The position numbers and the translations under genes were made by a program. From NCBI RefSeq assembly GCF_041146795.1, contig NC_135170.1, positions 35,131,033 to 35,195,032 of the forward strand: a stretch of 64,000 bases of DNA, read 5' to 3'. Position 1 is the first letter of the stretch. Each line of letters opens with the position of its first letter. This stretch comes from Maylandia zebra. Taxonomy: Eukaryota; Chordata; Actinopteri; Cichliformes; Cichlidae. Below, in pieces: positions 11,040-27,499 of the stretch. The notes under the pieces were generated by a model, which was given only the letters and a program-made list of their open reading frames with translations, did not search any database and was not told the origin of the DNA.

Positions 11040-12889
11040 TCACTCACAATCCTGGCACTGCCATGGTATCTGTAGTCTGCATTTACCACATGTGTATCTG
11101 TTGCAGTGAACACATCGCACAGTGGCATGATTGTTCTTGCAATTGTGTTTGACCTGACACATGGCTCTTTTTCCAGGGCTCGGTGTGGAGGGTTGTGTCA
11201 AAGGCAACTGATCTTTTCTTGCCTTCTTCGCAGCTACATGAGAGCGAGCTAACTCCCTTGCAAGCTCCACCAGGAAGTCCACCCGTCTTTCCTTCGTCCC
11301 GGAGCATGCTTGATACAGCACATGTGCATTCAGTGCTGCCATGTCAATCATGTTATAAAACACGGCAACTGGCCAGCGCCGTGTTCCTCTGCGGACAGTG
11401 TACTCCCGAACCATCTGGTCCATCACATCCACGCCACACTTTGTTTTGTTGTAAAGGGTGACAGTGTTTGGCTTCCTTTTGGTGGTGTTATCAGTCTGAA
11501 CCACGCTGTGCATGCTGCTAAGAATATAGACTGTCTTCTTCCGTTTGGCCGCATACGCCGTCAGCGTGGCAGCAGAGGTTGAAAACACCTAAGAAATAAG
11601 ATAAATTGTTATTTCCATAGCACTTTTACACACAATGAAACACATAAACATAGAACCACAAAAGACCTGCAACATACCTGAGTGGTGAATTCATTGCGAT
11701 CTGTCTGTCTAGTGGATTGAGGAATTTCCCTGCGAATCTTGTTGACTGTGCCGAGGATGGTGGTTTTCCGTCTAAGAAGTTTTTGCGCAAGTGAAAGCGA
11801 TGTGAAAAAATTGTCCGTGGTAACATTTCTGCCCTTGTCTAGGAATGGTTCCATCAGCCTCATTACTACATTTTCAGAAAGTCTCTCCCCACTGGGACGA
11901 TTGGGGTCCTTGCCAAGATATGGGAAGACATTGCAAATGTACTTGGATTTTAGGTCGCAAGCCACCCAAAACTTGATCCCAAACTTGTCCGGCTTACTTG
12001 CAATATACTGCAGGAAACTGCACCGAGTCTTTGATGGGAAAAGCTGTTCATCAACGGTGATATGTAGACCAGGGTTGTAGCACGTGATGCAGTTGGTGAC
12101 AAATGATCCCCACAAACTGGAAATTGCAGCGAACTTATCAGTCTTTGCTCGATCACTGCGGGTGGACTTGTCATCAAAGCGTAGGTGTTGCATGATGTCT
12201 TGGAAGCGGTTTCGTGCCATAGTTCCAATTATCTGTGGGTTTCCCAGGTTTGCTGACCAGCAGTCATTTAGAGATGGAACCCTGGTAACCCCCCGCAAGA
12301 TGACAATTGCAATAAATGCCATTAGTTCAGGGAGGTCCATGAACCAATGAACATGCTCCGTTTGCTGTGCATGTTGAACAGTCCATTCTTGAATGCTACG
12401 AAGCATGTCAAGAGTGATGAAACACAGGAAGCTCCGAAGGCGACTCGTGATATTTCTCCTGGCCTTAGCCGTTGGCTCTCCATCTGCAGCGTACGCTTCT
12501 ATTGGGGTGAAAGGGAGACAGGTCCCCACCTGTTCTTCACGCCACACTGTGCCATCTTTCGCTGTCTCAGTCCCCAAACAAGCTCTCTTTTTAGGTGCAG
12601 TCTCCTCATCTGCAGTGTGAACAAATTCAAATTGTGAGCAATGGGAAGGTCCAGTATCTCCTCCTCTGTATCAGAATAATGTCTGAAATATCTTACTTAC
12701 AAACTACATCCACTTACTTATTTGAAATGAAATAGGAAATAACATGAAATGCAACTAACCGGAAGACTGATCAGACAGCTCTGAGTCCGAATCCGGCTGA
12801 ACTTGTAGGTCTTCTCCATCCGAGTCACAAGGGTCGACTTCCCTCAGGATCATTTCCAAGGCCTGCTGAGTGGTGAGTCTTCTCTGCAT
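11040..12889 (-). CDS. piggyBac transposase (PGBD-like), 3 exons, about 554 aa, open throughout
   Basis: This is a cut-and-paste DNA transposase. The proposed exons are 12889-12760, 12663-11678 and 11588-11040, which join in frame (1665 bases). The exon 2 acceptor is my best choice from frame. The N-terminal acidic region starts MQRRLTTQQALEMIL. The RNase-H-like core keeps all three acidic catalytic blocks: HITVDEQLF (Asp about 248), VTTDNFFTS (Asp about 327) and KCGVDVMDQM (Asp about 426). The C-terminus is cysteine-rich (CVHCNRYTCGKCRLQIPWQCQDCE type), as in the piggyBac DNA-binding ring. No stop or frameshift is seen, so the copy may be young or domesticated. It lies 240 bases downstream of anapc2 in the opposite orientation. 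Confidence 0.88.
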
Positions 12890-12960
12890 TTTCTTTCCTT
12901 GGAGAGGAGGTCCGTACACCACAGAATTCTTCAGGGCAATGAAGGATTAGGCTAAGTGTA

Positions 12961-13164
12961 GTGAGATTGTATCATATATATAGGGCTTGGCTTCCTGATC
13001 AATGCTCCACTACCAAAAGGAAGCCAAGCCCTGCCACCCTTTACAACAAAACAAGGTGTGATCACAGGGCTTGGCTTCCTTTTGGTAGTGGACAATTGAT
13101 CAGGAAGCCAAGCCAAGGTAAATGCAGACTACAGATACCATGGCAGTGCCAGGATTGTGAGTGA
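12961..13164 (+). pseudogene. Rearranged piggyBac transposase remnant
   Basis: The plus strand reads TKRKPSPATLYNKTRC and then, after a palindromic stretch, GKCRLQIPWQCQDCE. These are two separated pieces of the adjacent transposase with everything between them lost. A palindrome with arms of about 49 bases (roughly 12989-13037 and 13068-13116), repeating GGCTTGGCTTCC, lies inside it. It is the core of an internally deleted piggyBac copy. Confidence 0.75.
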
Positions 13165-13615
13165 TTGCTGAAAATGTTGAAATGTACTCACTCACTTTTT
13201 ATAATTATTTGTAAAAATGTGTACAAATGGTTGATTTTTTGTACTGTTTTTATCAATAAATCTCAGCAACAAAGGACATACACCCATGTGTGTTGATTTC
13301 TCCCTAAGATGGCAAACTGAAACACTCCAAGTTGGTGACTTTTGGAGATTTGTTCCCCTGGATGATTGAGAATGCATCAAGATGAAACACAAAAGGAAGC
13401 TCACCGCTTTTAGCAGCTCCCCCACCCCCTCATCCACACACCCCCACTCCCCTCCCTCCAGAATTCCCAGGTAACAACCCAATTTACATATGAATGACTA
13501 GCCAATTTAGCTTCCACTTGCCTGAAGCTAAAGCTTAGCTAAAAGCCTACCAGCCATTTGGCTGGTGGTGGGTTTTAAAGGTAGAAAGGTAGAAGCCTGG
13601 GACTGCCAGTGTTAA

Positions 13616-14019
13616 GCATCAGTACGGACAGATTTGATGCTGCACCTGGAGATAACTGTAAAGGTGTTTGGTGAACACCGATGTGTAAAACTGGTTAATA
13701 AACAGAATCATTTCAAAACCACTTTCATCTGTGCCTTTTTCTAACAGCTGCAGTTCTTCCCAAAGTATAGAGCAAACATTTCAGCCTCTCCTGGTTCTCT
13801 CTGTGAGATGAAAACCACGGGCGGAAGGGCCTGCAGCTGCAACAGTGGGAACACACTCTTTGACAACAAAGAAACACCAACAGCTGCAGTTCCTCTAATG
13901 TCCAGCAGAGACTCCAGGAGCGAGTCAGTCCCCATGTTAAAGCTTTACAGCAGTAATAAAAGTGTCTGACACAAACTGATCTCTGTAGAGAATTTCCCCT
14001 TCATAATCGATTGTCCCAA
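13616..14019. other. Segment after the piggyBac, with one unassigned open frame
   Basis: The segment contains AATAAACAG near 13696, which may be an old distal poly(A) site of anapc2. A 64-codon frame on the minus strand at 13935-13741 starts MGTDSLLESLLDIRG and ends FGKNCSC. I do not recognise it. It has plausible amino-acid composition but no splice context that I can confirm, so it may be an exon relic or chance. Confidence 0.25.
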
Positions 14020-14342
14020 AAATCAGAACAGAATTGGGGAAAAGGGCTTTTAAACACGCTGCCCCGGCTTCCTGGAACAATCTGCAGAAGGAACTGAAAT
14101 GATCTGACTTGGTTACCTTGGGAGAGTTTAAGTCTGTCTCAAAGGAACGAGAGAACAGCTCTTTGACTCAGTGTGATTGTTTTTAAATGTACTCTTAATT
14201 TGATCTGTTATTGTATATTTTCCACATGGTATGGGGATATTGTATTGGTTGTAAATGTTATAGTGCTGTGTGTATTTGATGATGCCAGGTCTCTGTTGGA
14301 AATGAGATTTTTTTTACCTGGGTAAATAAAGGACTAATAAAA
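14020..14342 (+). mobile_element. LINE 3' end fragment
   Basis: The sequence reads CCCCGGCTTCCTGGAACAAT and encodes a degraded 'WNNLP'-like block, then runs into GGTCTCTGTTGGAAATGAGA and TTACCTGGGTAAATAAAGG. This is the usual 3' end of a common fish non-LTR retrotransposon. Nothing upstream of the last coding block is kept. Confidence 0.6.
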
Positions 14343-16098
14343 AATAACACCTGTACAGGGGACGATGTTTTTATAACTCACCTGTTTAAAGTTTGCATTG
14401 TTAGGGGCGTGGCACAGGTGACTGTCTGCTCCGCCTCACCTGAGCTGGACCTCTGAGCCGTGTTTGTACTGTTGGAGCCTTTTGGGGCATTTTAATGACA
14501 TCACCTAACCAAAAACATGGCTGCTGTGAGGTCACTCTACTAAAGGTAAGTGAAATTCTAGGATTTCATTGCATACAGTCTCATCACTGCACAAAGAATC
14601 ACTGAATTTATTGCTTTTATTGTATTTGGACACATTTGCTTGGCATCAGATTTACATTAAAACATGTTTTGGGATTACTGGCCTCATTCAGACTGAAATA
14701 AGGCATGCAGACAGTTTGTACTCATCACACACGTTAATGTCACAATTGAACAAACAGCTCCCTTTCACTGGTTAAATACATGTTCTGTATTAAGAAAAAA
14801 TCTAAACAGTGGTTTAAGACCAAAGTTAAAGGACCATGCTGGTGTTTGTTTTTGCATGTTTTAGTTCACTGCAAATACAGATGTAGAGTTTCTCAGTGTT
14901 ACTCCCTTTTTTCCACTAACATGAGAACTGGCGACTAAAGACGTGGAGCGTGATATGGCTTTCATCTTCCACGTGTCACAGAAGGTAACAGAACAAAATA
15001 GAAACAAATCCCTGCAGTTTTATCTTCAGTGAAACCTACACAACTAGAACCTGTCATTGTGAAAGGTCGCAAGGTCATTATTTTCCCACTTTCAAAACCT
15101 CTGCTGATGAGCCAACCGGAGAAAAACTGACCTAACAGGGGAGAAGCTATCGGCTTGTTTCAGACAGGATGGAGCCTGTCTGAAACAAGCCTACCACGAG
15201 ATAAGTGAGTAATCATGCAAAGCCGCTTTAATCCAAAAACATGGAGGGAACGAGCAGAATCGGAGCACTTTAACATAAAAACTGATTCTCCCTAAAGCGC
15301 TGTGCAGCTGTGGTGGGAGCACAGACTCGACATGTGACCAAATCTCCGGGTTTTCCACCAATCAGGACGCATTATTGACTGACGCAGTGCCCAATCAAAC
15401 ACGTTTCATGCCAAAAAGGTGGACGGTGTTTGAATGGTCACCACAGAGGTCCCCGGCTCTAGAGCTCAAGCATCGGGGCCATGTTGGTGGAAAGTTCTTT
15501 GGCTACATGTGACCATGAACTGACTTCTGTCTTTGGAGAGATGAGTAAAAAAGAATCAGTTTTAATGATGAAACCAGGTTTGTTTCCTGCCGATTGAAGT
15601 GTTTGAAAATTGTAAAAGCCGGGATAGAAGCTTCATTTTTGTGGTGTAACTTGAATGAGAGTTTTACAGGTGCTGATTAAGCTGATGATCACACACCTCC
15701 TCATAAACCAGTGCAGCTCAGACTGAAACGAGTCATTTAAGGCGAGCTCAGGAATCCACTCGTTTGAATAAACGTGACAGAAATGTTTCTTCTGGTTAGC
15801 ATCCACAAACCAACCTGCACATTAGTCGCTCTTTAGCTTCAGTCCAACACACGACACGCTGCAGTCTGGTTAGAAGAAAAAAAAAAAAAAAAAAAGCATA
15901 AACACCAGAATGATCCTTTAGGTCATGTGACCTCCTGGCTGCTACTTGCATTCAGTGCTGGCAGACTGTAGACCCTCAGGCACAGCGAGAGCTACAGCCT
16001 GCTGTGCTGTAGCTCCACACATTCATATCTGCAGTGAGAGACGGCCTCGAAGGCGCCGAGTTCAGTCTCAGCTGAATGCTGTGGGCAGAAGCGGCGTC
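14343..16098. other. Intergenic region and rab35 3' UTR
   Basis: The part nearest 16098 is expected to be the 3' UTR of the minus-strand Rab gene; no clear AATAAA was found for it. A perfect 17-bp hairpin lies at 15152-15191 and an A-run at about 15873-15895. A repeat resembling 21300-21520 occurs around 15150-15300. No protein gene is visible. Confidence 0.4.
15152..15191. repeat. Perfect 17-bp inverted repeat, 6-base loop
   Basis: The arms GGCTTGTTTCAGACAGG and its exact complement, separated by ATGGAG, form a perfect hairpin. One arm resembles the GCTTGTTTCAGTCAGAGG part of the repeat near 21409, so it probably arose from a dispersed repeat. Confidence 0.85.
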
Positions 16099-22173
<6,075 letters not shown>

Positions 22174-24283
22174 TTGGATGGCCTTGTTTTGGATTTCCAA
22201 GTAAAACCAGTTTCATAGGAGGAAGGTGAGCTTCCTTCCCTCCAAGTGCACATGCGGCACTCGCCTTGTTCCGCCTCCAAACGCTGACCACCTCAAGAGT
22301 TTGTCCAGAAATCACAGGTTCGCTTCCCCTTTGGGTGTGAGGACATTTCCAGTTACACTCTAGTTTCAGTTCTGATGTTCACATCGTTTTAAAAGCGAAA
22401 CCGCAGCAGCCGGCAGAGTAGGTGGCACTTCTCGAGAGCTCTGCATTTATGATTCACGCTTGACGGCGAGGGCCGGCACAGTGGTTCCACCTTACTTCCA
22501 GTTCCACCCAGCGACACTCCTGTGGGGGATTTCCAACAACTCCTCCACAGTTGTGTCAGTGCAGCTCCAGCACTCCTCTGGATGCTCAGTCTTCACATGT
22601 ACGGCTCCAGGATGGGCACATTTGGCATTTTGTGGTAGTGCTGATCATAAATCCCGTTACTGCCCTTCTCCTCAGAATTCCTGCCCCTCACCTCTTTTTT
22701 TTTGGTTGTTGCACTTGAAAGAAACTAAGATGTTCCTCTTTTTTTAACAGCAGCGGTTACATCTGCAGAGGTTTCTTTGACTCAATCCCTTCGGTTCCTC
22801 TGGTGGTTGGCTAAAAAGTCACCCGTTCCCTGTTTCATTGCACGAGGAGGGTTCACCAAAAGGAGCTAAACAAAAACAAGGAGAAAAGGTAATGAGAAGT
22901 CAGACCAAATCACATCAGACTTCACAACTTTTTGCTTGCTGTGTCCCGCCTTAACTCCCTGCCTGTTACTCGAACAGCAGCTGAGTCACTAAATATAACT
23001 TCCTATTCCTGCTGTATCCACCCCCATCCAATGCCTTATCTGTGTTAGCAATATCAGCAGCTCACTGACGGCCATCGTCCAGATTTGGTTGTTTTTCTAA
23101 ATTCTTCAGGTAAAACAGTGGAGCTGAGCTGGCTGCTGCTGGGTTCGCTTTCCGTGAAAACAGGAAAGGCTGGACTTCGCTAATGCGAGCTAATCCAGCC
23201 CCAGGACGCTGTTCTGTCGTGAGTAGAGCGACGCCAATCTCCACTCCAACAAACGCACATTTAAATGTTCGTAATGTGGCGGCAGAATCAATGCCTTCAA
23301 CAATAAAACTACTCACCCCGGAAAGTCTTGGACCGATCGGCTTTGATTCGGCTCACATCAAGCCCCCAAATGTATACGTGATTCAATAAAGAAAAATAAA
23401 CCTAAATTTAAAGTAACGGACTGGCTCCTTTAACTAGACTTCAACAACCATGTAAAGGCACAGCAAATTATTGAATAAAAGTATAAATTACGTGCAACCT
23501 TGTGTGTCTATACATGCCGAATTGAAGTATAATACGTAACGTTGGAGCAAAGAAGTCCCAAATCTGTGTGACTCAGGTTTAAAACGCTTGGGCGTAGAAA
23601 ACTGATGTTTTCGCTTAGATTTTTGAAGCAGTTTGGCAGATAATTCCATCAAACATTAGAAGAGATGGCTATTGGTCTGTGGATGGCCTCAGGTCACTGA
23701 TTCAGCTTTAAAAATCTTTAACGGCCGTTACTGGCAGTTTCTGACCCGCTGCTGGGACAGCACGTTCGAAAGTCTCTTATTGCGCGAGCGTTTGTAGCTT
23801 TTGGTGGAACGACACGCCTGACTCCACGCGAAATATATTCATTTTTCGTTAAATGAAATCAAACTATGCCAATCCAAGACTTAGAGTCACTTGTGAAAAC
23901 ATTGTAAAAATGAATCAGGGACGTGCTTCAATACGGCACAAATAAAATAACACAGTGCTGGCGTTAAACTGTAGTTTTGTTCAGAGCTCGATGGTTTTAA
24001 CGGCCAAACCACCGACCTGTTAAGGCACAAACGGGACAAAACTGGTGAATAAATAAATATTAACGTTAATTTAACGGGTGTAAATAAAGAAGAAAGCAAT
24101 GACCGCTCGTTATAAGGCTAAATGTGTATTTGGTACTGGGTGTACCGCTGCAGACTAGCAAGAAAACGTTTAAACTTCCAGATTTGTTCATCCAGCCTGG
24201 AGTGACGGTGTCCGGGCCCGACGCTGGCCTGCCAAGACGTCGGGAAACTTCAGTGCTCGGAGAAACTTTCAACCCGCCGCCGT
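22174..24283 (-). other. rab35 5' flank or upstream intron, no gene seen
   Basis: No good splice acceptor is obvious just upstream of the Rab start codon. The 5' UTR therefore either begins within the next few hundred bases or is spliced from an upstream exon (see 24299-24500). The rest is AT-rich without coding pattern. Confidence 0.3.
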
Positions 24284-24298
24284 TTATTTAAAAAACGA

Positions 24299-24484
24299 AC
24301 TTACTGTGGTCATGATGCGGTGCTTGGCCGGTGGGTCATGCTCACAGACCGGTGCTACACTCTGACTTGTGCCCGTTGATTCCGCTGGCTCGCCGCTCCG
24401 ACGGTCGGACCGTCTCCCTGCCGACCACACCTGACTGACTGCAGCTGATGACCCACTCTCATCATCTGACGCTGCGTTCACGGT
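24299..24484 (-). promoter_or_regulatory. CpG-rich first-exon candidate ending at a splice donor
   Basis: CpG density rises sharply between about 24180 and 24490. On the minus strand an open frame beginning MTVNAASDDESGSSAA runs to HRIMTT and meets the donor ACA|GTAAGT. It lies about 2.1 kb upstream of the Rab start codon and could be its promoter and 5' exon or the start of an unseen transcript. I do not recognise the frame as a protein. Confidence 0.35.
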
Positions 24485-24490
24485 CATGTG

Positions 24491-27132
24491 GGAAAACCCT
24501 GCACCCTTCAACCGCAAAGTGCACACCGACACAGAGTACTACAGCTGCTCTTTCTTTCGTTTTATAATATCTAATCAAATCATCTTTACCCATGTACTGA
24601 AACATATGATAAGGAAACAAGCCAGGGGCGTCCAGCATACGACCGGGGGAAACAGATCTGCCCCACAAAAGGGTCCAATCTGGCCCTCGTGGACTATTTT
24701 TTCAGATTCTCAATTTAAAATTTCCACATTGTCTATTTTATTTCATGCATTTAATGTACATAATTCACTTACTTGCTGCATATAATGTCCTCCTGTATAT
24801 ATTCACTTAATGTACATAATGTTCTCTCTCTTTCTGCACAGCCAAGGAGCATGTCAGGATACATTTCACTGCGTGCTGTACTCGTATAACTATGGATGTG
24901 ACAAAGAAAGATTCTTGAACCTTGGAGGGTTTTACAAAATATTACAATTAAAAAAAATCTTCACTTGGAAAGAATCATGAGAGTTTGAATCATCATAGGT
25001 TTTACAGCCTTCTTACTGACAAATACTTACTGTTTCCCCCATTACAAATGAACCATTGAATGAATTGTTTATTTTCTACAGTGGGAGCATAGTTACAAGA
25101 ATAATAACAATAATTTCACAGTAATAACTTAATAACATAGATTTATTTGTTAAAGTTAAAACATGGGTAGTGATGCTGATTTATCTTTGAAAGGGTAAAA
25201 TTAAGAAAAATTAAAGAGAGAGACAGAGAGAAGTAAATGAATAATAAAATCAATGCAGAAAGACAAATAACGTACAATCAAAGGTGAAAAACAGATGCAA
25301 AATGGTCACTATGACACTTTAAAATGACCCCAAAGCAACTAAAAGAATTACAAAAATTACTGAAAGGAGGAGTCTGGAAAGAGGCTCAAACCCATCAGAC
25401 AAAAAGGTCAAATGAAAAGGACGTAGGGTGAGTACAAAGTACATAATAAAACTACAAAGACACAAAAATGCAAAAAGCAAGTCCACTGGAATGACATGCT
25501 GTTAATGAGCTTTCCCTCTGTGATCAGTAAAGAGTGAATGCTAAAGAAATGTAACCAAAACTAAAATTCACAGTTTGAACTTTAACCAAAATATTTGAAA
25601 CACGGAGCTCAGAATCAGAACTTGTCTGTGTCGTGTGTGAAGTCAAAGTAGTGAGAAACACACACTGAACGATGGCGTGTCACCAGTTTTAGTATTACAA
25701 CAGCAGCTTCCGCTTATGTCCGGTCACACCAAGATTTCCGCTGGCAGGTCACTTTTTTACCAACAAAAAAGTATTTCACAAGAAATTCTACGGACATTTA
25801 AAAAGCTGCTTAAGAAACGAAGCCAAAGGAAAAATGTCACAAACGACTGCAGGAAATAAATCAGCCGGGTGACCCACATACATGTGACCCTATATCTGTA
25901 AATGATTTGTAACAGTATCCTGTTGCAAAACTCTTTATTTTGAAATTCAGAGCTCCAAGCTTTTATTTTGTAACGTTACACTTGTTACTCACTTAATACT
26001 TTGTGTTAAACGTTTTTTTTTCCACACTTGTAATTTTCAGTAACTTGCAGATTCAGCTGAGCTCATGTTTTGGAGCCAGAGGCTGGTCTGCTGTCACCAT
26101 GTGAGAAACGTAAAAATGTGTGAACACGTCGTGTTGCATTTGGTGCTTTATTGCTCCTCTGGTGAATCATCTGCGCACAGCGGGCAGAAAGCGGCCTTGA
26201 TTGTCGTTTTTAAAATTACTGCATTCATAAAATGAGTCACTGGTTTTTCCAGGAAAACCTGGGCTAATTATACAACCTACCTGCTCAAAGACACTTACAG
26301 TTACCATCATTATTAAACTGTGGTGTAGCGGTTCTCAAACGCTGGGGCGTGGGCAACAAGAAGGAAACATGAAGTGAAACTCAACTGAATGAACAGGACT
26401 TTTTTTTTTTTTCAGGAAAACAGATTGTTAGGCAACAACTGCTCAGCTCCTGTTTTTGTTCATGATAAATGTATAAAAAGACTTTTGTGGCTTTTTATAG
26501 AACAATTGTGGTGAAAACTGAGCAATTATGACCGTATGTTTACACCATAAAACGTGCACTGCATCATTTTTTTAAATTAAATCTGTTACTACAGTACAAA
26601 TACTTTTACATTGAAAGACTTAGATTTAGTGTTAGGAAATTAAAAACTAGGATTAATGTATGAAAATTGCTTGTTATATTTTCTGAATAAGAGGACAAAA
26701 ACTGAAATTGTTCAGTCAAAAGAAGCAAACTGAAGTAATTCTCTGCACTACAACAAAACCTTGATTACTGCTACTTAAAGGTGCATTTCCTCTTTGACAC
26801 TCGGCATTAACAGAACGTGACTGCTAGGAAGTTTCAAAACATCTTTTTACTGTTAAGAAATGCAAGTTGAAATAATGCTCAGTTGTACTTCTCATACGCA
26901 GTGAGTCGATGTGACCGTTATTGGACCGAGTGAGCTGTTAAACATTCGTATTTCCAGCAGAAGCCTGTTGAGAAAATGGTGTTAAAAGTTAAAAGAACAG
27001 CAACACACCCGCTGCTCAAACCTGGTTAAAGTTGAAGTCACAAATTGCAGAAAAACAACAAAAGTACCTTTAAAGTGTGACACAAAGCACAGCAACAGAA
27101 AACTCCCAGACAAATAAAATGTACAATTGCCT
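24491..27132. other. AT-rich intergenic region between rab35 and srrm2
   Basis: The region has low GC, poly-T and poly-A tracts and scattered fragments of old repeats, such as the CAAACGCTGGGGCG-like stretch near 26337. No exon, RNA gene or element with clear ends was found. Confidence 0.5.
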
Positions 27133-27499
27133 TTTATTATTGTTATTAATCATTTGCAACAAAGAAATTAACCATGTTTCAGTTTCCGCTCACATTAAAT
27201 GGAACTCACATGATAACCAAAATACAGACAGCTCATATCTACAGGTGAAACGCAACACAGAGTACAGGTACAGAGGAACAGTGCTAGAGTTACGCTTTAC
27301 TTAACTGGGTGAACTTTTTACTGAGCTCATAAAAAGAGACGTACACGCCAGCCTCGAGCCATCGCTGCTTAAAAAAAACAAAACAAAAACCCCACTAACA
27401 CTGGAGACCTCCCGGCGACGCAGATCTGCTGGCTCTGGCGTTTGTGTTGTAGTCCAGTTCAAACACCACAGAAGAAGAAGGGAGGCGTCTGCTGTCGGC
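27133..27499 (-). terminator. srrm2 3' UTR with poly(A) signal
   Basis: On the minus strand, 360 bases after the srrm2 stop, AATAAA occurs at 27138-27133. The stretch between has no coding pattern and a (T)n/(A)n run near 27370-27390. Confidence 0.55.

Larger units (their letters stand above)
10600..13615. mobile_element. piggyBac composite: full transposase plus an inverted, internally deleted copy
   Basis: The block holds an intact piggyBac transposase on the minus strand. Its two ends are near-identical inverted arms of about 480 bases (roughly 10620-11094 and 13117-13600). Each arm carries the transposase 3' end and 3' UTR, reading outward. The right boundary GACTGCCAGTG is followed by TTAA at 13612-13615, the piggyBac target site. 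The left boundary, near the GGACTGCCATTTGG stretch, is degraded and lacks a clean TTAA. The right arm is joined to a shuffled fragment of the same transposase (12961-13164, plus strand). Confidence 0.85.
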
